The translations under genes were made by a program, and so were the position numbers. Positions 7,493 to 15,124 of a stretch of 64,000 nt of DNA are shown here, in pieces. Source of the DNA: Haloarcula sp. DT43 (GTDB lineage Archaea > Halobacteriota > Halobacteria > Halobacteriales > Haloarculaceae); contig NZ_JAYMGZ010000001.1 in NCBI RefSeq assembly GCF_037078405.1, positions 868,001 through 932,000 on the forward strand. Reading direction: 5' to 3'. Position 1 is the first letter of the stretch. Each line of letters begins with the position of its first letter. The notes under the pieces were generated by a model, which made no database searches, was not told the DNA's origin, and saw only the letters and a list, made by a program, of their open reading frames with translations.

Positions 7493-7608
7493 ATCGGCAT
7501 ATATTTAGTCCCTCTTGTCTAATATATCTGATAGGAATCACGAGGATTGGAGAAGGTATAGGACGGCGTTCATCGCCCCGGTCCTCCTCTCGTTCGTGTG
7601 CGAACACC

Positions 7609-8337
7609 ATGACAGAAGACAACGACAAAACCGAGACTCTCGCTACCGTGGCGAAGGAATCGGATACTGATACTCGCATCGACGCTCTTGAACAGCTTGT
7701 CCGCACGCTCGTGGCGGATAACGAGCAACTCAACGACAAGATAGAGTCGCTTGAATCAATTGTCGTCACACAGGCCCAAGAGGTAGAGACACTTCGGGAG
7801 AACGTGGACGACCTTGAAGACGACCTACTCAACCAGCGATTTCACTCTGAAGAGAGACTCGCATCTGTCCTGAAGCGGGTTACAAAGCTAGAGCAGTCGC
7901 TTGAGGCGGACGTGGATTATCGCATCGAGGCTCGATTATCGCCCGTGGAGCGGTATCTCATCTGGGGGCCAGAGGTGACTGAGACCAACAACACGGCAAC
8001 GGTTCGCCGGGCGGCGACGCTTGTTAAGCACTTTGCTGACTGGGCAGTTACGTCGGGTGATGGTCGCCCTCGCATCCTATCCAAGCCGAATAAGGAAGCT
8101 CCCCTGCGGGCCCGGATGCGTGATGCGTGCGGTGAGTCGCTTGAATGGGTCCAAATTTACCGAGCGATGGACAAAGCCGCAGACCTCTCTGATGGCAAGC
8201 TCATCTACGAGCAGAACGATAGGTTTGGACATATGCTGACACTCGCAGAAGGCGAAGACTGGCCCATCACGACCGAGGAGAGTCTACGGGAGGTTGAGGC
8301 GAAGGTCTCGGACGACTCGCAGTACGACGACCAGTAG
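7609..8337 (+). CDS. Coiled-coil protein, candidate binder of the adjacent repeats
   Basis: The 242-residue protein has a long coiled coil at about residues 20-105 (heptads such as LEQLVRTLVADNEQLNDKIESLE). A C-terminal globular region (about 120-215: TATVRRAATLVKHFADWAV, LRARMRDACGESLEWVQIYRAMDKAADLSDGKL) looks like a helical DNA-binding domain. I recall similar coiled-coil-plus-wHTH proteins on haloarchaeal plasmids and proviruses, without assigned function. It is the only gene reading out of the palindrome-rich tract, which makes it the best candidate for a protein that binds those sites, as replication or partition factor or repressor. Confidence 0.65.
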   Translation: MTEDNDKTETLATVAKESDTDTRIDALEQLVRTLVADNEQLNDKIESLESIVVTQAQEVETLRENVDDLEDDLLNQRFHSEERLASVLKRVTKLEQSLEADVDYRIEARLSPVERYLIWGPEVTETNNTATVRRAATLVKHFADWAVTSGDGRPRILSKPNKEAPLRARMRDACGESLEWVQIYRAMDKAADLSDGKLIYEQNDRFGHMLTLAEGEDWPITTEESLREVEAKVSDDSQYDDQ

Positions 8338-8452
8338 TGTCGGCCCGTTTGAGAAACTCGTGCAAGAAGCGGTAGTCGGGCTCGTTGAGTGGTGTCTGGT
8401 CAAGTAGCCGGTCGTGACAGTCGGGTCGGAGTGACACGTCTCCCGGCATCAT
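8267..8452 (-). CDS. Possible small protein overlapping the coiled-coil gene
   Basis: A 61-residue frame from an ATG has a plausible globular first half (DVSLRPDCHDRLLDQTPLNEPDYRFLHEFLKRAD) and an Arg/Pro/Ser-rich second half that lies antisense to the end of the coiled-coil gene. The first half lies in otherwise non-coding sequence and has good helix patterning. The second half may just be a shadow. No family is recognised. Confidence 0.3.
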   Translation of the reverse strand: MMPGDVSLRPDCHDRLLDQTPLNEPDYRFLHEFLKRADTTGRRTASRPRPSPQPPVDSPRS

Positions 8453-8523
8453 CGTAGCCTATACGACGTGCCCGGCGACCACCGTATCCACGGTATCCAC
8501 CTCTCCCTGCGTTTCGCAAGGTC

Positions 8524-9558
8524 TCACCCTCTATCGGGGAACGTATCGTCGAACGACTTTTTCATCCCTCTGTCCGTGAAGTGGAGATAATGTCGCACTG
8601 TGTCGAGACTTGAGTGTCCTAAGATAGCTCTCAGGGTCTCTAAATCCATCTGTGGACTTCCAGACCGTTCCATACCTCTAACCGAATGGACAGCGAAGGA
8701 GTGACGGAGGGCCTTGGGCGTCACTCGTTTGTTTGATACACCGTCTGCCCGCTCAATTGTATTTTCTTGAATTCCTGCTTCTTCGGCGGCGAGACGTACG
8801 ATTTTATTCACTTGACGAGGGCTGATTTCGGGCGTATTATATCCGACAATCAGTTTGTCCGTCTCCTCAGAGTAAGGGAGTGAGCTTCGACCGCCACGAT
8901 TCATCCATTCTTTTAGCTTTCGACGAGTTGCCCGTGTGAAGAACACCTTCTTCTCGAAGTTATCCGCCCCTGAATCATCGACTTTCGAATTTTGAACATA
9001 TATCATTCGATTCTCAAGTTCTACGTCCTGTTGATTGATGGAACATATCTCGCTCGGTCGGCAACCCGTGTTCCACAATAGGCGTACCACGATTTCGTTC
9101 CTCAGCGGCGTCATCGGATGGCGACTTGCGCCCTCAATTAGTTTTGGAATCTTATCAAGCGGCAACCAGTGGATGCGGGGACCCTCTTGATGGGCTGTCT
9201 CGGTTCCTTTCTGCAACCAGTGTAGGATGTATCCTTTCTCCTGCCAGCCAAGCTCGGGGTCGATATGGTCGTTTAAATATTGGCGGACGGCATACCAGCG
9301 CTTTGCGACCGTTGAATGGGCCAGACCCCCGTAGTCCTCATCCGACAAAAAATACGAGAAGTCTTTGAGGTCAGTGTTGGTTAATTCGTCCAGTTCCAAC
9401 ACATATGTGTAAAGAAATGCGTCGAGTTGCTCAAGGGCTATCCGGGCTTGCTTGGCGTTCTCTGATGTGTTGTGGTTCTTTCTCCTCATCAGCCATTTCT
9501 CGGCCTCGGGAAAATCGTGATAGGTCTTCAAATCAGTCGTTCTGCCACTCATACTCAC
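8524..9558 (-). CDS. Tyrosine recombinase/integrase of the nth-inserted element
   Basis: The 344-residue protein has a SAM-like N-terminal core-binding domain (about 15-110) and a C-terminal catalytic domain. Catalytic residues are Arg167 (TGCRPSE), Lys192 in the beta-hairpin, Lys282-x-x-Arg285-His286 (PKALRHSF), His315 (LGHSS) and the nucleophile Tyr324 (VRHYLHF). The first histidine of the usual HxLRH box is lysine here, as in many archaeal XerC/D-like enzymes. The gene sits at the element edge with its start facing the truncated nth 42 bases away, as expected for the integrase that made the insertion. Confidence 0.9.
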   Translation of the reverse strand: MSMSGRTTDLKTYHDFPEAEKWLMRRKNHNTSENAKQARIALEQLDAFLYTYVLELDELTNTDLKDFSYFLSDEDYGGLAHSTVAKRWYAVRQYLNDHIDPELGWQEKGYILHWLQKGTETAHQEGPRIHWLPLDKIPKLIEGASRHPMTPLRNEIVVRLLWNTGCRPSEICSINQQDVELENRMIYVQNSKVDDSGADNFEKKVFFTRATRRKLKEWMNRGGRSSLPYSEETDKLIVGYNTPEISPRQVNKIVRLAAEEAGIQENTIERADGVSNKRVTPKALRHSFAVHSVRGMERSGSPQMDLETLRAILGHSSLDTVRHYLHFTDRGMKKSFDDTFPDRG

Positions 9559-9600
9559 CGGTCTCGTAGTGTTAACATCAAGTCATCGATTTTCAGCGTC

Positions 9601-9882
9601 TTTCCGGTGGACACGCACGTCCACCGCATCGCCCGCCGGATGGGGCTGGCCCCGGCCGACGCCGACCACGAGACCGTCCGCGAGTACCTGGAGCGGGACG
9701 TGCCGGCCGAGAAGTGCGGGTTCGGCCACACCGCGATGATTCAGTTCGGCCGGGAGTACTGCAGCGCCCGCAAGCCGGCCTGCCTGGACGACCCCGACGC
9801 CTGCCCGCTGGCGGGCCACTGCGACCAGGTCGGCGTCTACCCGGCCAGCGGTGAGGTCGTCGACCCCGCCGAAGCGGAGTGA
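9601..9882 (+). pseudogene. nth: Endonuclease III, 3' fragment
   Basis: The frame encodes the C-terminal 93 residues of endonuclease III: FPVDTHVHRIARRMGL, which includes the catalytic aspartate region, then GFGHTAMIQFGREYC and the four-cysteine [4Fe-4S] loop (C-x6-C-x6-C-x5-C). The full enzyme, which removes oxidised pyrimidines from DNA, is about 230 residues; the N-terminal helices and helix-hairpin-helix are absent. Upstream sequence is integrase DNA, so the gene was cut at or near this conserved motif. The 5' part should lie left of the window. There is no in-frame start with a ribosome site here, so the fragment is presumably inactive. Confidence 0.85.
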
Positions 9883-10010
9883 CGGAACGACGTCTCAGAA
9901 CTGCTGTCCCGAGACGGAATCAGTGATACTGAGCGATAGCGCCTCGGGGCTTTCTAGCTGTTCGTAGCTACGCTGTCTGAGAGTGGTGCTGTGAATACAT
10001 CACCTGACAG

Positions 10011-11042
10011 TCACTCGCGGTGGCCCCAGCGCTCGCCGTCGTCGGCGTAACGGGCGCTTACGATGCGGTTGAACTGCTCGTCGGACAGCGAGATGTCGGT
10101 CGCGCCGACGTTTTCGTCGAGCTGGTCGACGGTTCGGGCACCGACGATTGGGACGCAGGTGATGTCCGGCTGTTCGATGAGCCAGCGGAGCGCGACCTGT
10201 GCCGGCGTGGCGTCGAGTTCGTCCGCGACGGCCCGCACCTCGTCGAGGACGTGCCAGCCACGCTCGGAGAGGTAGAAGTCCTCGAAGCGGTCGGACAGCG
10301 AGCCGCGAGCGCCCTCCGGCCCCTCGAAGGCCGTCGGGTCGTCGTCGTCAGTGCGCTCGTACTTCCCGGTGAGGAAGCCGCCGGCGAGCGGCGAGTACGG
10401 ACAGACCGCGATGTCCTGGTCGGCGCAGACGTCGAGATAGTCCTTCACGTCGTCGCGGTAGCCGGCGTGGTGGAGCGGCTGTGTCACCTCGAAGCGCTCG
10501 TAGTCCCCGACGTCGCTCTGCCAGAGGGCCTTGGTCAGTTGCCAGGCGGCCATCGTCGAGGCCCCGAGGTGGTGGACCGTCCCCGCGCGGACGAGGTCGT
10601 TTAGGGTTGCCAGCGTCTCCTCGATGTCGCTGTGCTCGTCCCAGCGGTGGATGTAGTAGAGGTCGAGATAGTCCGTGTCGAGGCGGTCCAGCGTCCCCTC
10701 CACCTGCGCGCGGATGTGCTTGCGGCCCAGGCCCGAATCGTTCGGACCGGGTTCGCCGCGGCCGTCGAAGGGGAAATACACCTTCGAGGCGATGACGAAG
10801 TCCTCGCGGTCGTAGTCCTCCAGCCACTCGCCGATATACTCCTCGCTCGTGCCGTTGGGGTTGCCGTAGACGTTGGCGGTGTCGATGAAGTTGACGCCGC
10901 GGTCCCAGGCCGCGTCCAGCAGGTCGTGGGCCTCCTCGCGGTCGGTCTCGACCACGCCGCCGGTCTCCCGCCCGAAGCGCCAGGTGCCGAAACACAGCTG
11001 TGAAACCGTCGTCCCGGTCGACCCGAGTCTAGTGTACTCCAT
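10011..11042 (-). CDS. Aldo/keto reductase
   Basis: The 343-residue TIM-barrel enzyme shows the AKR tetrad: Asp and Tyr in FIDTANVYG (about residues 53-61), Lys in IASKVYF (about 86) and His in LYYIHRWD (about 133). The C-terminal NADPH-binding segment VPIVGARTVDQLDENV is present. It reduces aldehydes or ketones with NAD(P)H in the cytoplasm; substrate unknown. A second AKR gene lies at 44921. The gene is monocistronic and convergent with the nth remnant. Confidence 0.9.
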   Translation of the reverse strand: MEYTRLGSTGTTVSQLCFGTWRFGRETGGVVETDREEAHDLLDAAWDRGVNFIDTANVYGNPNGTSEEYIGEWLEDYDREDFVIASKVYFPFDGRGEPGPNDSGLGRKHIRAQVEGTLDRLDTDYLDLYYIHRWDEHSDIEETLATLNDLVRAGTVHHLGASTMAAWQLTKALWQSDVGDYERFEVTQPLHHAGYRDDVKDYLDVCADQDIAVCPYSPLAGGFLTGKYERTDDDDPTAFEGPEGARGSLSDRFEDFYLSERGWHVLDEVRAVADELDATPAQVALRWLIEQPDITCVPIVGARTVDQLDENVGATDISLSDEQFNRIVSARYADDGERWGHRE

Positions 11043-11139
11043 ACCGGGGCCACGTCGGGCGACCCGAAAAAGGGGCCCGGTCCCGGCGAGGAGCGCCCGG
11101 TACCGCTCGGCCGCTCGGGCGACCTGTCGCTGGCGCGTC

Positions 11140-11568
11140 TCAGGACGGCCCGCGACGCAGTCGGGCGGCCGCGACGACCAGGCCGGTCACCAGGACGAAC
11201 GCCGTCAGCGCGAGGTTCGGCACGGTCAGGCCGAGCACCCGGTACTGTATCTGGGCGCAGCTAACCGCCCCGAGGCCGCAGGTCGTCTGGCTCACCTGCA
11301 GCCAGGAGTGGTAGCCCGCGACGGCGGCACCCGGCACCGCAAGCGGCAGTGCCGTCCGGACGACGCCGGGGCGGTCCTCGACGGCGGCGACGCCGAGGAC
11401 GACCACCAGCGGGTACATCAGGATGCGCTGGTACCAGCAGAGCCGGCAGGGGGTCAGCCCCAGGCCCAGCGAGAGATAGAGGCTGCCGGCCGTCGCAACG
11501 GTCGCGACGACTGTCGCCGCGGCCAGCAGGAGTCGGGCTCGGTCAGCGGGGCGTCGGGGTTCGGCCAC
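11140..11568 (-). CDS. DsbB-family disulfide bond formation protein
   Basis: About 142 residues with four membrane helices. The first periplasm-side pair is in TPCRLCWYQR (CxxC) and the second cysteine pair is in TTCGLGAVSCAQ, the DsbB signature. DsbB reoxidises a DsbA-like thiol oxidase using quinone. The GTG at 11568 is chosen because the frame further upstream is antisense to the divergent gene at 11671 and lacks membrane character. A DsbA-like lipoprotein is encoded at 19620, a possible partner separated from it here by an island. Confidence 0.8.
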   Translation of the reverse strand: MAEPRRPADRARLLLAAATVVATVATAGSLYLSLGLGLTPCRLCWYQRILMYPLVVVLGVAAVEDRPGVVRTALPLAVPGAAVAGYHSWLQVSQTTCGLGAVSCAQIQYRVLGLTVPNLALTAFVLVTGLVVAAARLRRGPS

Positions 11569-11670
11569 AGCAAAGCCGGCGGCGGCCGGCGAAAAAAGCG
11601 TTCCGAGAGCGGGCCCCCGAACTGACCCGCCAGCGTTCGCTTTTTCACGCGTCCGGCCGATAGCCAGCGT

Positions 11671-11970
11671 ATGCCCGACGATTCGGACCCCGAGGCGAAC
11701 CTCGAACAGTGGAAATCGGCGATGCAGGAGGAACACGCCGAGGCCATCGCGAACCCGAACCCCGACGAGTCCCACCGCATCGAGGGCGTGGCGCAGGTCA
11801 CGTACCGGGTCACCTTCGACTACGACCCTGCCGAGGACGCGCTCGACCGGGCCAGCGCCGAGGAAGTCGACGACCTGACCGACCCCGAACTGCTCTCCTG
11901 TGCGTGTGGCGTCCGCGGAATGACCCCCGAGGAGGCCCGGGAGCACATGGCTGCCGTCGAGCGGCCCTAG
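11671..11970 (+). CDS. Conserved haloarchaeal hypothetical protein
   Basis: A 99-residue acidic protein with helix (LEQWKSAMQEEHAEAI), strand (AQVTYRVTFDY) and a C-terminal SCACGVRGMTPEEAREHM segment containing a CxC. No family with known function is recognised. It is divergent from the DsbB-like gene with about 100 bases between starts, and convergent with the phosphoribosyltransferase gene (9-base gap). The composition is typical of a real haloarchaeal gene. Confidence 0.7.
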   Translation: MPDDSDPEANLEQWKSAMQEEHAEAIANPNPDESHRIEGVAQVTYRVTFDYDPAEDALDRASAEEVDDLTDPELLSCACGVRGMTPEEAREHMAAVERP

Positions 11971-11979
11971 CCCGGCGTC

Positions 11980-12528
11980 TCAGTCGTGGATGGTCACGCC
12001 GTCCTGGTCGACCGAGATGTCGACCAGGCTGGTCACCTCGTAGTCGGTGTCGTCCAGCGCGGACTCGCCCTGTTTCCGGAAGACGACGACGATGTCGGAG
12101 ATGTTCGCACCGATGCCGTCCAGCGCCTCGCAGATGGCGGCCATCGTCCCGCCGGTCGAGAGCAGGTCGTCGACGATGAGCAGGTCGTCGCCCGCCTCGA
12201 TGTCGTTGATGAACATTTCAGACTCTGAGTAGCCGGTGGTCTTGTGCAGCGGGACCTCGTCGTCGAGGCCGTAGGAGCGCTTGCGAATGACCACGAGCGG
12301 GATGTCGGTCTGCAGTGAGAGCGCAGTCGCGATGTGGATGCCCATCGCCTCCGGCGCGACGATCTTGTCCACGTCGAGGTCGGCCGCCCGCGTCACGCCG
12401 ACGACGACCTCGCGGAGGAGTTCCGGTTCCAGCATCGGCACGCCGTTGCTGAGCGGGTGGACCAGGTAGGAGTACCCGTCCTTGTCGATTATCGGGGCCT
12501 CGTGCAGCGACTCGCGGAGCTTCTCCAT
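11980..12528 (-). CDS. hpt: HGPRTase-like purine phosphoribosyltransferase
   Basis: The 182-residue enzyme has the PRPP-binding loop LLIVDDLLSTGGT (about residues 115-127) and the archaeal-type N-terminus (LVHPLSNGVPMLEPELL, DKIVAPEAMGIHIATAL). It is close in length and pattern to archaeal hypoxanthine/guanine phosphoribosyltransferases and to the haloarchaeal HGPRTase-like group, which salvage purine bases to nucleotides with PRPP. Base specificity (hypoxanthine or adenine) cannot be read from the sequence. Monocistronic. Confidence 0.85.
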   Translation of the reverse strand: MEKLRESLHEAPIIDKDGYSYLVHPLSNGVPMLEPELLREVVVGVTRAADLDVDKIVAPEAMGIHIATALSLQTDIPLVVIRKRSYGLDDEVPLHKTTGYSESEMFINDIEAGDDLLIVDDLLSTGGTMAAICEALDGIGANISDIVVVFRKQGESALDDTDYEVTSLVDISVDQDGVTIHD

Positions 12529-12638
12529 GCCTCCGTTACCTGAAGGGGGACAATAAACCGTTCGAGGCCGGACCGCGGTGTGTCACGGTACCGCACCGTG
12601 AGCCGGTCCGTACGAACTGCCGCCCGGGCGCGGCGGCG

Positions 12639-12966
12639 TCAGTCCGCCGTCGGGGTCGAGCGGTCCCCCGCCGTCTCGAAGGGACCGTCCTCGACGATGT
12701 CGCGGGCCGTGTGTTCGCCGCTGATGAGACACATCGGCATCCCGATGCCGGGCGTCGTGTAGGCCCCGGTGTAGTAGAGGCCGTCGAGGCCGGCGCGGTG
12801 GCCGGGGCGGAGCGGCCCGGTCTGGAACAACGTGTGGGCCAGCCCGAGCGCCGTCCCCTGGGGGTCGCCGAAGCGGTCGGCGAACTCGCTTACGCACGCC
12901 GACTCCTCGACGACGATGCGGTCCCGCAGGTCCACGCCGAGTTCGCGAGCCAGCGATCGGTCGCTC
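12639..12966 (-). pseudogene. Phytoene desaturase (CrtI-like) C-terminal remnant
   Basis: The frame encodes about 108 residues matching the C-terminus of CrtI-type carotenoid desaturases: VDLRDRIVVEE, GTALGLAHTLFQTGPLRPGH, GLYYTGAYTTPGIGMPMCLISGEHTA. A full desaturase has about 490-500 residues including an N-terminal FAD-binding Rossmann fold, none of which is present. The homology begins right at the stop codon of the upstream CNNM-like gene on the same strand, so a deletion or rearrangement joined them. No start codon precedes the fragment within the homologous region. Confidence 0.8.
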
Positions 12967-14296
12967 AGTCGACGGCCGGGTCGTCGACGCCGCCCTCGGT
13001 GATGCGGACTGTCGAGATACGGGTGCCGTCGACGCCCGTCACCTCGAAGACGTAGCCGGCCGCTTCGACGCTGTCGCCGACTTCCGGCGCGCGGTCGAGC
13101 CGGCCAAGCACCAGCCCCCCGACGGTCTCGACCGCGTCGCTGTCGAGGTCGGCCCCGAGCGTCTCGGTGACCGTCGACAGCGGGACGCCGCCGTCGGCGT
13201 CGTAGCTCCCGTCGCCTCGCTCCCGTATCGAGTGCTCGCGCTCGTCGACGTCGAACTCGTCGCGCAGGTCGCCGACGACGGCCTCGACCACGTCCTCGAC
13301 CGTCGCGAGCCCCTCGAACGACCCCCACTCGTCGATGACCGCGGCCATCTGCCGGTGGTCCCGCCTGAACTGCAACAGGAGGTCGTTGATGGCTGTCGTC
13401 TCCGGGACGACCGGTATCTCGCGGGCGAGTTCGCCGGCAGTCACGTCCCCGTCACCGCCTTCGCCGGCCCGCAGCACGTCCTTGACATCGACGAACCCGA
13501 CGACCTGGTCGGCGTCGTCGGCGGCCAGCACCGGGTAGCGTGTGTGCCCCTCGTCGAGGACGACAGACCGAATCTCCGATAGTGTGGCGTCGTCCGACAG
13601 GCTCACCACGTCAGGGCGCGGGACCATGACCTCCCGGACGACCGTGTCGTCGAGGTCGAACACGCGCTCTATCATGTCGACCTCCGACGCGTCGATGTTC
13701 CCCTCCTCCCCGGACCGGGCCAGCACCCGTCGTATCTCACGCTCGCCGAGCGTCTCGTCCGTCTCCGAGGCCGCGGGGACCCCCAGCAACTGCGTGAAGG
13801 CGTTGGCCGAGCCGTTGAACACGACGATACCGGGATAGAACAGGTAGTAAAACACCTTCATCGGCGGCGCGAGCAACAGCGAGAGCCGCTCGGTCCGCGC
13901 AATCGCGAACGTCTTCGGCGCGAGTTCGCCGAAGACGACGTGGAGGAACGTGATGATGCTGAACCCGACCCCGAACGCCACGAGGTGGCGGAGGCTCTCG
14001 GGCAGCACCGGCGCGAGGACCGGTTCGAGCAGCGCCGCGACGGCGGGTTCGCCGACCCACCCCAGTCCCAGCGAGGCGAGCGTAATCCCGAGCTGTGTCA
14101 CCGCCAGGTAGTTGTCCAGGTCTGTCATCACCGCCTGGAGCGAGCCCGCGCCGGCCCGCCCCTCGTCGGCGAGCTGTTCGACGGACGTGCCACGGACGCG
14201 GACGAAGGCGAACTCCGCGGCGACGAAAAACCCGTTCAGTCCGACGAGCGCGAGCGCGACGAGCAGCTGTGCCGCCGAGAGCGCGAGGGTTACCAT
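12965..14296 (-). CDS. CNNM/CorC-type transporter with CBS pair
   Basis: The 443-residue protein has an N-terminal DUF21/CNNM membrane domain (three or four helices, residues 1-180). A CBS pair follows (about 205-325; VMVPRPDVVSL, DEGHTRYPVL, GFVDVKDVL), then a C-terminal CorC_HlyC domain (about 345-430; DGSYDADGGVPLSTVTETLG). Proteins of this kind are linked to Mg2+/Co2+ or Na+ transport and its regulation by adenine nucleotides at the CBS sites. They are often annotated as hemolysin-related, but haemolysis is not expected. It is the last intact gene before the second island. Confidence 0.9.
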   Translation of the reverse strand: MVTLALSAAQLLVALALVGLNGFFVAAEFAFVRVRGTSVEQLADEGRAGAGSLQAVMTDLDNYLAVTQLGITLASLGLGWVGEPAVAALLEPVLAPVLPESLRHLVAFGVGFSIITFLHVVFGELAPKTFAIARTERLSLLLAPPMKVFYYLFYPGIVVFNGSANAFTQLLGVPAASETDETLGEREIRRVLARSGEEGNIDASEVDMIERVFDLDDTVVREVMVPRPDVVSLSDDATLSEIRSVVLDEGHTRYPVLAADDADQVVGFVDVKDVLRAGEGGDGDVTAGELAREIPVVPETTAINDLLLQFRRDHRQMAAVIDEWGSFEGLATVEDVVEAVVGDLRDEFDVDEREHSIRERGDGSYDADGGVPLSTVTETLGADLDSDAVETVGGLVLGRLDRAPEVGDSVEAAGYVFEVTGVDGTRISTVRITEGGVDDPAVD

Positions 14297-14608
14297 CGCA
14301 GCCTCCGACCGGAGAGCGTCGGTGCGTTCATACAGTCACATCTCGGTCACCGTACTAAAGTGCTGGAAAAGACCCGCCGAACTCGGGCACTCCGGCGACC
14401 GGCACTGCCGACCGGTGCCGACGGCCCCGAGGGCCCGGCGATGTTCGACGCCGACACGACTGCTCGCGGGACGCCGTCTGCTAAACTGGCCTCGGCACTC
14501 TGGTAAATATCAACATATATAAGATATTAAAAAGTTGATAGTTAATTCCAGGGTGTACAGAGGCGGAGCGGGTTTTCCCGCCTTCTCCTGTACGCAAGAG
14601 GTGTCAGT
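14297..14608. other. 312-base intergenic region at the left edge of the second island
   Basis: The first half is GC-rich like the chromosome and the second half is AT-rich. At 14441-14506 there is a 21-codon frame starting MFDADTTARGTPSAK and ending at a TAA where the AT-rich DNA begins; it may be the stub of a gene interrupted by the island. At 14508-14540 a dyad TATCAAC/GTTGATA flanks a TATA-like tract, a likely promoter/operator for the genes at 14609 and 15108. Confidence 0.5.
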
Positions 14609-15124
14609 ATGTCCGACGATAAAGACCAATGGAAGCAAACCGCAGGCCTCGCAGCCGACTCGACGGTCGCTCAGATCGTCTGCAAAGAACCCGACAAGGA
14701 AGAGTGGGATCAAGAAGCAGAGGAGAAAGGCTACCGCAGCACGAGCAAGTACCTCTACGAACTGGTCCAGGAGGCCCGCGCCTACCGACAGCAAGGCTAC
14801 CTCGCACACCACCACAGCGAGGAGCAGATCGCCGAACTCAAATCACGAATCAAGGAACTGGAGACACAACTCGAACGGGAGCGAAAGAAGGAGAGTACGA
14901 CGACAAAGATCGACGACATCGACTTCCTCGAACAGTACCTCTCCACAGAGTATCAGACACTACCGGAGATTCTACAAGACCTCGTGGAGAGTGGCGTACT
15001 TGATAATCTGATTCGCAAGCCGATTGAGGACGAACTCTACTACCTGGCCTCGCAGGACCGCGTCGAATACGAGCGGGGTCACGGCTGGCGGCTCGTCGAT
15101 GGAGGTGATGGCAGTGGCCGATGA
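14609..15124 (+). CDS. Integrase-associated DNA-binding-like protein
   Basis: The 171-residue protein begins with a region resembling a ribbon-helix-helix fold (STVAQIVCKEPDKEEWDQEAEEKGYRS, residues 18-44). A coiled coil (about 72-95, EEQIAELKSRIKELETQLER) and a C-terminal winged-helix-like part (LPEILQDLVESGVLDNLIRKPIEDELYYLASQDRVEY) follow. The integrase gene overlaps its end, so the two are translationally coupled. In haloarchaeal elements such genes directly precede integrases and may act as excision or regulatory factors. That role is inferred from position. Confidence 0.65.
   Translation: MSDDKDQWKQTAGLAADSTVAQIVCKEPDKEEWDQEAEEKGYRSTSKYLYELVQEARAYRQQGYLAHHHSEEQIAELKSRIKELETQLERERKKESTTTKIDDIDFLEQYLSTEYQTLPEILQDLVESGVLDNLIRKPIEDELYYLASQDRVEYERGHGWRLVDGGDGSGR

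Larger units (their letters stand above)
6887..7608. other. 722-base gene-poor AT-rich region with palindromes
   Basis: No convincing gene lies here. The region holds several TATA-like sequences (about 7059-7066, 7201-7208, 7350-7355, 7518-7525), an AT-rich tract at 7132-7260, eight CACTTACA half-sites at 7073-7492 and a hairpin at 7261-7296. It separates the minus-strand gene at 6422 from the plus-strand coiled-coil gene at 7609. Such structure fits a replication origin or partition site, or a complex operator region. Confidence 0.6.
1..9600. mobile_element. Right part of an integrated genetic element inserted in nth
   Basis: This stretch has clearly lower GC than the DNA after 9.6 kb and contains only accessory genes: recombinases, HNH nucleases, orphans and a tyrosine integrase at its right edge. 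The integrase start codon is 42 bases from the first recognisable codon of a 5'-truncated endonuclease III gene. That arrangement fits site-specific integration inside nth. The left end and the 5' part of nth are not in the window, so the full size is unknown. The element type (integrative plasmid or provirus remnant) is inferred from the integrase and from an iteron-like tract at 7.07-7.49 kb; no capsid or conjugation gene is visible. Confidence 0.7.

Noticed and set aside
1-9600. CRISPR array or conjugation/capsid genes in the first element
   Set aside because: No regularly spaced repeats and no capsid, portal, terminase or VirB/TraG-like sequence is visible in this part. They could lie left of the window.
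12639-13328. A longer reading frame around the desaturase remnant
   Set aside because: Beyond about 12966 it is antisense-like, Arg-rich sequence within the CNNM gene. Only the last 108 codons match a desaturase.
14508-14540. Attachment site of the second island at the TATCAAC/GTTGATA dyad
   Set aside because: No matching direct repeat was found near 19.4-19.6 kb. The dyad frames a TATA tract and is better read as an operator.
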